Shown: positions 7,751-12,979 of the stretch, one piece after another
Position numbering within the stretch: position 1 is the stretch's first letter
Layout of the letters: each line of letters opens with the position of its first letter
Source: a virus
Reading direction: 5' to 3' (one strand)
Virus record (IMG/VR): IMGVR_UViG_3300019776_000214
Coordinates: 1 to 39,224 of that record
DNA: 39,224 nucleotides
Translations under genes and position numbers: made by a program
The notes under the pieces: model-generated
What the model was told of the DNA's origin: nothing
Database searches by the model: none
What the model saw: the letters and a program-made list of their open reading frames with translations, nothing else

Positions 7751-7764
7751 AGTAAGATAAGTAA
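7751..7764 (-). promoter_or_regulatory. Shared 14-nt leader motif, copy at the amidoligase gene
   Basis: The minus-strand transcript carries TTACTTATCTTACT 13 nt before the amidoligase ATG. The same 14-mer occurs exactly at 12153-12166, and with one mismatch at 9803-9816, each just upstream of a minus-strand start codon. It may be a translation enhancer or a protein-binding site. Confidence 0.5.
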
Positions 7765-7807
7765 TGTCCCTGACTACCCGCCGTGAGCGGGACATATTCA
7801 CGGCGGG
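7764..7807 (-). promoter_or_regulatory. Predicted H-type RNA pseudoknot in the amidoligase leader
   Basis: On the minus-strand transcript, CCCGCCGTGA (7807-7798) pairs perfectly with TCACGGCGGG (7786-7777), a 10-bp stem. The loop of that stem contains ATGTCCC (7795-7789), which pairs perfectly with GGGACAT (7770-7764) downstream. The connecting loops are 2, 2 and 6 nt, which is the geometry of an H-type pseudoknot. It lies 17 nt after the upstream gene's stop and 26 nt before the amidoligase ATG. No U-run follows, so it is not an intrinsic terminator. It may control translation or mRNA stability, or bind a ligand or protein. Confidence 0.6.
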
Positions 7808-7824
7808 GGTGAGAATGTCTCTGA

Positions 7825-8334
7825 TTAGTTAGAGAACACTGGCAATTGATCAATTACCTTGTCGTTGCCATAGCGTTGAGCCTTAGCAACTGTTTTGTGA
7901 ATGTCTTTACCCACTGAACGAGCGTAGACGTTGATATAACCAAACGCTTCACGCTCACGGTCACTGCCCTTAGCACCGATAGTCAATGTGCGATCACCAG
8001 ATGTAGTCGTGCGATAGCCTGTGCTGTTCTTACGACCAACGTATGCGATCTTCACTTGTGTGCCGACCAAAGACGCGATACGTGCGTCAGGTGAAACTGG
8101 CGCTGTCACTGGTGCTGCTGCCTCTACCACAGGGCTAGACTCAGCCACTACGACAGATGGAGCCGATGCGGACACGGCTGATTGGAATTGCTCAACCGCG
8201 CTAGTTGCGCCTTGTGCTGGCACGATAATCAAATCGATTGGGAAACCGAATGATTTAACTTTGAGGATTGCCGCATCTAGGGATTGCAAAGAAGCGATAA
8301 CGGAAGCGATTGTGTTTTGTGTTGATGTAGTCAT
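7825..8334 (-). CDS. Hypothetical protein upstream of the amidoligase, 169 aa
   Basis: The protein has three parts: an N-terminal domain of about 55 residues (SVIASLQSLDAAILKVKSFG), a low-complexity Ala/Pro/Val/Ser linker at about 56-85 (VVVAESSPVVEAAAPVTAPV), and a C-terminal domain of about 85 residues rich in Gly, Thr and basic residues (VGTQVKIAYVGRKNSTGYRT, KGSDREREAFGYINVYARSV). I do not recognise either domain. It is the gene directly before the pseudoknot and amidoligase and could be a partner or substrate of that enzyme, which is only inference from position. A GGAG site lies 9 nt before the ATG. Confidence 0.8.
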   Translation of the reverse strand: MTTSTQNTIASVIASLQSLDAAILKVKSFGFPIDLIIVPAQGATSAVEQFQSAVSASAPSVVVAESSPVVEAAAPVTAPVSPDARIASLVGTQVKIAYVGRKNSTGYRTTTSGDRTLTIGAKGSDREREAFGYINVYARSVGKDIHKTVAKAQRYGNDKVIDQLPVFSN

Positions 8335-8443
8335 GGTAAAACTCCTAAGATATAAAAGTGCCTGCGAGATGGGCGCAGACTTCCCGTAAATTATTGGTAC
8401 TGCGTTTACTTACATTGTTCAAGACGTGCCAAAGCCAGACAAG

Positions 8444-8473
8444 CTAGCGTAGTAGTCGGTGAGATTTATTCAT
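8444..8473 (-). CDS. Possible 9-aa leader peptide or frameshifted small gene
   Basis: An ATG at 8473 with a very strong AGGAGGG site 7 nt upstream encodes MNKSHRLLR and stops at TAG. A one-base backward shift after the third codon would give MNK followed by ISPTTTLACLALARLEQCK, ending at TAA 8406-8408. Either a short leader peptide controls the gene at 7825-8334, or an indel has broken a 22-aa gene. The rest of the gap 8335-8492 holds nothing else I can identify. Confidence 0.3.
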   Translation of the reverse strand: MNKSHRLLR

Positions 8474-8492
8474 CTCTATGCCCTCCTATAAG

Positions 8493-8702
8493 TTATGCAG
8501 AAAATCCTGCGATTAGTTCAATAGTCATGTCCTCACGACGAGTCACGATACGTTTTGTGCTAGGCATACAAGCGGCACGGACTAACATCTTGGCTGGCTC
8601 ACGTGACATACCTGCTTCACGCAAGATATGAACCGCCTCGTTGATCGTGTCGACTTGGCTAGCTGCGCCATTTACTGTTAGCTTGATTGTTGGGCGTGTC
8701 AT
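8493..8702 (-). CDS. Hypothetical early protein, 69 aa
   Basis: The start at 8702 gives MTRPTIKLTVNGAASQVD; GGAG lies upstream and the ATG overlaps the preceding gene's TGA (ATGA). The protein has a beta-rich start and a helical middle (TINEAVHILREAGMSREPAKML), with one Cys and a basic patch (STKRIVTRRED). It is small enough to be a single DNA- or protein-binding domain, but no family is recognised. Confidence 0.78.
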   Translation of the reverse strand: MTRPTIKLTVNGAASQVDTINEAVHILREAGMSREPAKMLVRAACMPSTKRIVTRREDMTIELIAGFSA

Positions 8703-8905
8703 TTTCCACTCCACTTCTTAACCTTCTTACCTAGTACCATTAAGCCGATACAGAAAAGGTACGCACCAGTAAAAGGGAACAGCACGATCAACAGCACAGT
8801 GAAAAATATCTGCTGATCATCCATCGAGCTAATGTCTTCTGCCATACCTACCAAGATAAACAACAGCACAACCATAGCTGCGTATGTAATTAGTAGCGTA
8901 GTCAT
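8699..8905 (-). CDS. Two-TM membrane protein, 68 aa
   Basis: MTTLLITYAAMVVLLFILVG is a first hydrophobic segment (residues 3-20). After an acidic loop (AEDISSMDDQQ), a second one follows (FFTVLLIVLFPFTGAYLFCI, about 34-53). The tail is Lys-rich (GKKVKKWSGK), which by the positive-inside rule places the C-terminus in the cytoplasm. The start follows GGAGGCAGTGAA, and the gene overlaps the next upstream gene by 4 nt. The function is unknown. Confidence 0.8.
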   Translation of the reverse strand: MTTLLITYAAMVVLLFILVGMAEDISSMDDQQIFFTVLLIVLFPFTGAYLFCIGLMVLGKKVKKWSGK

Positions 8906-9309
8906 TTCACTGCCTCCAATTCAGAGATCATCCAGTCAATCAAAGCCAACTCCGTTTCATCTAGCTTGCTGCGTAACCTACCGCGCCAAGCGGGGCTACC
9001 CCAAGCCTCGCCATGCTCAGTACGGCATGTTTCGTCATACTCCTCTTGGTGGTGTGCTATCACCCAGTTCAACAGCGTGGTGCTGCCGTCCAAGTTAGAA
9101 TCCATCCACTCGTCTAGCTGCACGTATGTGACTGCGAGTTCATGCCCCATACGTACACCATAGCCGCTGACTTTCCCGTTGCAGTAGTCTTTAAACACAC
9201 TCCACAGAGCGCGTAAGATCGCCAGATCGGTACGTGCCACCAAACGCTCACGTGCATCACGTAGCATCTGAATCGCCATGCTCTTGTACTTGATCTTTAC
9301 CGTTTTCAT
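8902..9309 (-). CDS. Paralogous early protein B, 135 aa
   Basis: This is the second member of the three-gene family. It shares the opening (MKTVKIKYKSMAIQMLRDAR) and the closing ALIDWMISELEAVK with proteins A and C, and has the same central pattern of QLDEWMD and TLLNWVI. It is longer than A because of an insertion at about residues 90-115 (EEYDETCRTEHGEAWGSP). It lies next to paralogue C with a 4-nt overlap, suggesting a tandem duplication. A GGAGG site precedes the ATG. Function unknown. Confidence 0.82.
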   Translation of the reverse strand: MKTVKIKYKSMAIQMLRDARERLVARTDLAILRALWSVFKDYCNGKVSGYGVRMGHELAVTYVQLDEWMDSNLDGSTTLLNWVIAHHQEEYDETCRTEHGEAWGSPAWRGRLRSKLDETELALIDWMISELEAVK

Positions 9310-9677
9310 TTCACCGCCTCCAACTGTTCAACCATCCAGTCAAGCCAAGCCAAACGAGCCTCGCGCATCTTAGCTTCGAGTTGAAGCCGTTCCTCGTAAT
9401 TACTTGTCGATAAGTTCAGTCCAATTGTGTTCTTAACCAGCCAGCCTTCTAAGGTAGAACTACTACCCAACAACACATCAATCCACCCGCGTAACTGCAT
9501 CCAAGTCGTGTTCACCTTAGAAACGTCCTCACCTGCTTGAACTTCATCTAAGTGTTTACGCGCCACAAGAGTCAACGCGAAACAAAGCATTCCACTCGAC
9601 CCAATATTGATTCTCAGTCGAGCATCACGCAGCATACGAATCGCTAGGCGCTTATGTGTGATTGTTATCGTTTGCAT
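9306..9677 (-). CDS. Paralogous early protein C, 123 aa
   Basis: This is the third family member, starting MQTITITHKRLAIRMLRDAR at the ATG at 9677 after GGAGAAGAAA; the longer frame from 9710 reads back through the small upstream gene. It ends REARLAWLDWMVEQLEAVK, almost the same as B. The middle has QLRGWIDVLLGSSSTLEGWL, matching the Trp-helix pair of the other two. It is the second gene of the operon served by the promoter at 9922-9950. Confidence 0.82.
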   Translation of the reverse strand: MQTITITHKRLAIRMLRDARLRINIGSSGMLCFALTLVARKHLDEVQAGEDVSKVNTTWMQLRGWIDVLLGSSSTLEGWLVKNTIGLNLSTSNYEERLQLEAKMREARLAWLDWMVEQLEAVK

Positions 9678-9793
9678 TTTCTTCTCCAGTAAATGTACGT
9701 CCACATCCATGTGTTAGCATTTTTCTTTTCTGCCTTTAGTGCCGCCTCTAGCTCTTTGACTCGCGCCTCTAGCTCTGCCACCTGCGTGTTCAT
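9665..9793 (-). CDS. Very small coiled-coil protein, 42 aa
   Basis: Reading the minus strand from the ATG at 9793 gives MNTQVAELEARVKELEAALK, two repeats of a leucine-zipper-like heptad at both DNA (GAGCTAGAGGCG twice) and protein level. An aromatic and basic tail follows (NTWMWTYIYWRRKCKR) before TAA. A TGAGGT site precedes the start. The gene overlaps paralogue C by 13 nt. It is the first gene of the leftward operon after its promoter. The tail could associate with membrane, as in T4-like small accessory proteins, but this is a guess. Confidence 0.65.
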   Translation of the reverse strand: MNTQVAELEARVKELEAALKAEKKNANTWMWTYIYWRRKCKR

Positions 9794-9802
9794 ATCAACC
9801 TC

Positions 9803-9816
9803 AGTAAGTTAAGTAA
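9803..9816 (-). promoter_or_regulatory. Shared 14-nt leader motif, first operon gene
   Basis: The transcript carries TTACTTAACTTACT 9 nt before the ATG at 9793. It differs by one base from the exact copies at 7751-7764 and 12153-12166. The region 9794-9921 holds no other element I can identify. Confidence 0.45.
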
Positions 9817-9921
9817 TTAGGTTTGGGACTTATTCACGCACTCTGTGAAACTGTCCCCCGTTGTTTAGGCTGCTTTCGCTGCTCACTTCTTATTTACTGC
9901 ACTACCTAACCAACAGACTAT

Positions 9922-9950
9922 ATTATCTCATAAGATTACACGTATGTCAA
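9922..9950 (-). promoter_or_regulatory. Sigma70-like promoter of the leftward early operon
   Basis: On the minus strand, a perfect TTGACA (9950-9945) and GATAAT (9927-9922, 5 of 6) are separated by 17 bp. Transcription would start near 9915 and read through the small genes to the left edge. The spacer and flanks are nearly the same as those of the promoter at 12194-12222. Confidence 0.8.
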
Positions 9951-9951
9951 T

Positions 9952-9962
9952 TAGGTTACATG
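9952..9962. promoter_or_regulatory. TAGGTTACATG element next to the early promoter
   Basis: This 11-mer lies directly upstream of the -35 box of the early promoter. Exact copies occur at 12224-12234, in the same position at another promoter, and at 3366-3376. It is a candidate operator or activator site. Confidence 0.4.
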
Positions 9963-9967
9963 ATTGT

Positions 9968-10576
9968 TTACGCAGTAATGTCCACAGCTTGAACTACTGT
10001 TTTCTCCGTAATCGGCATGGATTCATCAAACGGCACAGCAACCCCGTTTTCAACCACAGTGATCATTCCGTAATGGAGCATGAAGGATGCATAACGCAAC
10101 ACAGAGAGCGCAGACATTCCGAGGGCTGATCTGAGATCGGCTAGCTGCGTGGGACGTGTCACTGCTGATTTAATGCTAGCTGTGCGTTCCTTGGTGGACT
10201 TGGTGTTGGGGTTAATCAGATACGCACCATACTTCATTCGCGCAGTTGTTAAACGAACTGGCACGTAATCAGGCTGCGGGTGCGTGAACTCGATATGCGC
10301 CAGATCACCAGCACGTGTTCGACGGATGAACATATTGCGACTTAATCGATCATCGTGATACTGCTCGATTGTTTGACCTGTTGTTGGGTCATATATTTCT
10401 AACAACCCAGTGCTAATCATTCGTTTGACTAATCGACGTGCTTGTTGATATGGCATCTTAGGATTAGTTAAAAGTGCTGTGACTTTTGTATGGGTAATCC
10501 CGCATGTCTCCAGCATGAACTTCACCAGCTTGCGATTTAGCGTAGCTGGCACTGTTTGTGTTCGTTCTAAGGTCAT
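9968..10576 (-). CDS. Putative double winged-helix DNA-binding protein, 202 aa
   Basis: Residues about 14-60 (RKLVKFMLETCGITHTKVTA, then a helix QQARRLVKRMISTGLLEIYD) fit a winged helix with a strand-turn-strand wing. A second HTH-like segment at about 142-180 (PTQLADLRSALGMSALSVLR, then MLHYGMITVVENG) has the same helix-then-wing pattern. Two winged helices in one small protein recall both transcription regulators and iteron-binding Rep proteins. The gene starts 85 bp from the first iteron and has its own promoter inside that region, so it is the best local candidate for the iteron-binding protein. That is inference. The leader carries AAAGGA before the ATG. Confidence 0.7.
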   Translation of the reverse strand: MTLERTQTVPATLNRKLVKFMLETCGITHTKVTALLTNPKMPYQQARRLVKRMISTGLLEIYDPTTGQTIEQYHDDRLSRNMFIRRTRAGDLAHIEFTHPQPDYVPVRLTTARMKYGAYLINPNTKSTKERTASIKSAVTRPTQLADLRSALGMSALSVLRYASFMLHYGMITVVENGVAVPFDESMPITEKTVVQAVDITA

Positions 10577-10607
10577 GATTATTCCTTTATGTAAGTTAAT
10601 GAACCTA

Positions 10608-10621
10608 CATGTTATTACATG
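10608..10621. promoter_or_regulatory. Inverted repeat CATGT-N4-ACATG overlapping a -10 box
   Basis: CATGT TATT ACATG is a perfect dyad covering the -10 hexamer of the promoter for the 202-aa DNA-binding protein. It is well placed for autoregulation. Confidence 0.45.
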
Positions 10622-10637
10622 ATAGTGTTTTAGTCAA
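10609..10637 (-). promoter_or_regulatory. Sigma70-like promoter of the winged-helix gene
   Basis: On the minus strand TTGACT (10637-10632) and TAACAT (10614-10609, 4 of 6) are 17 bp apart. The start would be near 10602, giving a leader of about 25 nt. Confidence 0.55.
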
Positions 10638-10946
10638 TGATATATAGACTGCGTTATCTGAACTTGTAGAAAGACGACGCTAATTTGACGAAAGTTGTTA
10701 GATTATTATGCTGCGTTGTATAACGAGTGGCGAAACTTGTAGAAAGACGACGCGATAGTAAAATGACAAAACTGTAGAAAGACGACGCAAATCGGATAAA
10801 ACCTGTATAAACAGTTCAATAAGTTGTAGAAAGACGACCATACGCCCGAAAAAAATGAACGACCCCGCCAAAAAGAAAATTTAGCTGATTTAGCCTTGCT
10901 AGCTGTGTTTTCGGAAATCGCGTCACGATTATACATAGGGGGTCGC

Positions 10947-10960
10947 GTACGGGGGGGTAC
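10947..10960. other. GTAC-flanked G-run
   Basis: GTAC, six G and GTAC stand between the direct and inverted iterons, close to another run of five G (10938-10942). This is the only strongly G-skewed patch in the iteron region; its role is unknown. Confidence 0.3.
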
Positions 10961-10990
10961 ACATTCAAAAACATAGTTGCGTCGTCTTTC

Positions 10991-11024
10991 TATAATATAT
11001 TATCTTAATTAAATAATTTATATA
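10991..11024. other. AT-rich tract within the iteron region
   Basis: Thirty-four bases contain only A and T apart from one C at 11004. The tract adjoins an inverted iteron. In origin regions such tracts serve as the DNA-unwinding element; the same sequence could also hold a promoter. Confidence 0.5.
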
Positions 11025-11274
11025 GGTAAAACCCCATATGAACTCATGCCAGTTTCTTGTAGAAAGACGACGCATTTTCGCAGTTAGCCTATATAAACGC
11101 TATCAAAACCTGTAGAAAGACGACCATAAAAAGCTCGCGTCACCTTTATACAGAAAACGCAAACCGTTCTATTTCGCTTAGTCGTCTTTCTATAAGTTCG
11201 TGAAACCGTTTTATCATTTCCCGCACTGATTACACATTTCACGCAGCCACCAGTCATTAGTTCACCAGTGACAC

Positions 11275-11304
11275 TTTGCTAGCCCAGTTCACGCAGCTAG
11301 CAAA
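11275..11304. repeat. Inverted repeat TTTGCTAG / CTAGCAAA
   Basis: Two perfect 8-bp arms with a 14-nt spacer lie between the last iteron and the terminator of the Ala/Lys-rich gene. It may be a protein-binding dyad. The rest of 11197-11363 shows nothing else. Confidence 0.35.
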
Positions 11305-11363
11305 ACCAAAGGGACAACATCATGCACTCTGTGAGCTTGTCTCGATGCCAAAAACACGGACGC

Positions 11364-11387
11364 AAAAAAGCCCGCACTAGGCGGGCT
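11364..11387 (-). terminator. Intrinsic terminator of the Ala/Lys-rich gene
   Basis: On the minus strand AGCCCGC and GCGGGCT form a 7-bp GC-rich stem with a 5-nt loop, followed by six T. It lies 26 bp after the stop codon at 11414 and would keep transcription of that gene out of the iteron region. Confidence 0.9.
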
Positions 11388-11413
11388 AAGTAAATCAATT
11401 GCTTTGTATTGGC

Positions 11414-12136
11414 TTACATCAATGCGGGCGTTGTAAGCGCGTCAAACGGGCTAGCCTTAGACTTTGTTACCTTAGGCGCTTTGCTAGCTTTGCTAGCTGT
11501 TTTGACGGGTTCAACGGCAGGCACGTTACCAACGATAATTTCGTACGCTTTTTTCAGTGCAGCCAAATCAGTGCATTCCGTAATTGCTTTACGGATTTTA
11601 TCGCGTTGAACTGTCAATGCTTCACGCGCAGCTTTTTGCGCAACAGTCTCTGCTGATTTTTGCAGTTCAGTTGCGACTGCTTGATATGCAATAGCTTTTT
11701 GTACATCACCACTTTCGAGCGCCTTAGTAGCCTTGCTAACTGCGTCTGCAACGTTATGGCATTCTGCTTTAAGGCTAGCTTTTGATGTTGCTTGTTTAGC
11801 GCGGCTAGCTGCTTTTTTCGCTGCTGCTGCTGTAGGCTTAGCAGGCTTTTCCAATGCGAAACTATTTTTCATTGCCACGGCAACAGAGGAAAAGCGATTA
11901 GTCGCAGTCGACTCAGTGCAACCGCGTTCTTTCATGTACGCAGAGATAAATGCATCTTGCACTGTAACCCAATGATCATAGGAAGGTTTTTCGCCAAGTA
12001 TCTTTGCAACAGCAGACGCAGCAGTAGGCAAAGCGGACTCAAATGCTTTATCTGCTTTAGCCAAGTTAACAGCAGGCGCAGCGATAGAAGCGATAACAGC
12101 AGCGGACGCAGCAGCAGAGTGAGTAACGTTTTTCAT
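11414..12136 (-). CDS. Ala/Lys-rich protein with histone-H1-like tail, 240 aa
   Basis: I place the start at 12136 (MKNVTHSAAASAAVIASIAA) because an AAAGGA site and the shared leader motif lie just upstream; the longer frame to 12217 covers the promoter. A globular part at about residues 50-95 (YDHWVTVQDAFISAYMKERG, then STATNRFSSVAVAMKN) is followed by Ala/Lys-rich stretches (PTAAAAKKAASRAKQATSKA) and a helical region. The tail KTASKASKAPKVTKSKASPF resembles histone H1 C-terminal tails. A DNA- or RNA-associated protein is likely. It is a monocistronic unit with its own promoter and terminator, which suggests high expression. The precise function is unknown. Confidence 0.75.
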   Translation of the reverse strand: MKNVTHSAAASAAVIASIAAPAVNLAKADKAFESALPTAASAVAKILGEKPSYDHWVTVQDAFISAYMKERGCTESTATNRFSSVAVAMKNSFALEKPAKPTAAAAKKAASRAKQATSKASLKAECHNVADAVSKATKALESGDVQKAIAYQAVATELQKSAETVAQKAAREALTVQRDKIRKAITECTDLAALKKAYEIIVGNVPAVEPVKTASKASKAPKVTKSKASPFDALTTPALM

Positions 12137-12152
12137 GATGTAATTTCCTTTG

Positions 12153-12166
12153 AGTAAGATAAGTAA
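12153..12166 (-). promoter_or_regulatory. Shared 14-nt leader motif, Ala/Lys-rich gene
   Basis: TTACTTATCTTACT in the transcript, 16 nt before the ATG at 12136, is an exact copy of the motif at 7751-7764. Confidence 0.5.
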
Positions 12167-12193
12167 CACTGCATCACATGACACAGTAACTAC

Positions 12194-12222
12194 ATTATGC
12201 CATAAGGTTACACGCAAGTCAA
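12194..12222 (-). promoter_or_regulatory. Sigma70-like promoter of the Ala/Lys-rich gene
   Basis: On the minus strand TTGACT (12222-12217) and CATAAT (12199-12194, 5 of 6) are separated by 17 bp. The predicted start is near 12187, with a leader of about 50 nt. A TAGGTTACATG element lies at 12224-12234, directly upstream, as at the early operon promoter. Confidence 0.8.
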
Positions 12223-12433
12223 ATAGGTTACATGTGACAATCTCACAAGCGGCGTGAAGATGTCCACGAAGAAGCGGAACGACACCTTGAACTGGACTAG
12301 CTGCGTGGAGGGGGTATGGGACAAAAACATTTGCACCCCTCCCCCTCTGCTTAGATAGTCCAACACACCGCTAGCCAATTTTTCAAAGTCAATGTAACAC
12401 CTAGTACACGCGTATCACCTCTCAAACAAGGCA

Positions 12434-12462
12434 TTGACGCCCACCTCCCAAAATGATATAAG
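12434..12462 (+). promoter_or_regulatory. Sigma70-like late promoter before the terminase genes
   Basis: TTGACG (12434-12439) and TATAAG (12457-12462) each match the consensus at five of six positions and have a 17-bp spacer. Transcription would begin near 12469, about 22 nt before the ATG of the small terminase gene. A TTG at 12434 in the same frame would lie inside the -35 box, so it is unlikely to be the start codon. Confidence 0.7.
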
Positions 12463-12490
12463 TCAGCAAAACTTCGCTAGCTTACACACC

Positions 12491-12979
12491 ATGTCCAACA
12501 ACGTTCAAACAATTGACTTGAACCTTGAGGCGCTCTTAACTGATGCCGCCTTGGATATTTACACCCTCATGGATTTGGCTGCGTTGCACAATGTAACTCA
12601 GCAAGCCGCACGAGAGTTACTTGAACTGCCAGATAACCAGCACCGTGTCGCCAAGATACGTAAGGAACTCAACGACGCAGGGAAAGATATTGAAAAGCGT
12701 GCCTCCTACAGCATCGCTAACGTTGTCATTCCAGAGCTAGTTAAAGCCTCACAACAGGTCGATACCACGCCAGACGAGCTAGTCAAGATCGGTACGCTGC
12801 TCCATAAATTCACAGGGGTTGATCGTAAGAGTGCCGAGAAGACCGTGCAGAAACAACTGCCGAGTATCAATATTTTCTTGGGTGACGACGACAAGCCTAC
12901 GACACTGCGTGTGGTCAATTCAGAGGCGTTGAAGATCAACAGCGATATAGACGACGTACCGTACACCGAGGAAGCGTAA
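12491..12979 (+). CDS. terS: Terminase small subunit (putative), 162 aa
   Basis: The protein MSNNVQTIDLNLEALLTDAA has an N-terminal helical, possibly HTH-type, DNA-recognition region (YTLMDLAALHNVTQQAAREL), a central helical oligomerisation region (IRKELNDAGKDIEKRASYSI) and an acidic C-terminus. Small terminases bind the packaging site and hand the DNA to the large subunit. The call rests mainly on position: it is the first late gene, and its TAA overlaps the ATG of the large terminase. The ATG at 12491 has no clear ribosome site, and the leader from the predicted promoter is only about 22 nt. Confidence 0.7.
   Translation: MSNNVQTIDLNLEALLTDAALDIYTLMDLAALHNVTQQAARELLELPDNQHRVAKIRKELNDAGKDIEKRASYSIANVVIPELVKASQQVDTTPDELVKIGTLLHKFTGVDRKSAEKTVQKQLPSINIFLGDDDKPTTLRVVNSEALKINSDIDDVPYTEEA

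Larger units (their letters stand above)
10661..11196. repeat. Iteron cluster, eight copies: candidate origin or regulatory locus
   Basis: A 14-bp core TGTAGAAAGACGAC occurs in direct orientation at 10665-10678, 10738-10751, 10773-10786, 10825-10838, 11058-11071 and 11111-11124. It occurs inverted, as the variant TATAGAAAGACGAC, at 10981-10994 and 11181-11194. Most copies extend to CTTGTAGAAAGACGACGC. Start-to-start distances of 73, 52 and 53 bp are close to whole helical turns. An AT-only tract follows the first inverted copy. No credible gene lies in 10577-11413. Iterons plus an AT-rich tract are the layout of many phage and plasmid origins, but binding sites of a transcription regulator are also possible. 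Confidence 0.85.
12137..12490. promoter_or_regulatory. Divergent control region between early and late genes
   Basis: This 354-bp gap contains the leftward promoter at 12194-12222 and the rightward late promoter at 12434-12462. Between them is a purine/pyrimidine-skewed inverted repeat, GGAGGGG at 12307-12313 and CCCCTCC at 12336-12342. No coding frame with a ribosome site was found. Confidence 0.6.

Noticed and set aside
10706-10936. A 76-codon minus-strand frame in the iteron region
   Set aside because: It simply translates the repeats, has no ribosome site and has an aromatic/Cys-rich composition unlike any neighbour.
10661-11196. CRISPR array
   Set aside because: The repeats are only 14-18 bp, irregularly spaced and partly inverted, and no cas genes are present.
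11399-12157. Plus-strand frames opposite the Ala/Lys-rich gene
   Set aside because: They are antisense shadows caused by the biased Ala/Lys codon composition and have no ribosome sites.
12434-12490. TTG start giving a longer small terminase
   Set aside because: The TTG is part of a good -35 box, so it would lie upstream of the predicted transcription start.
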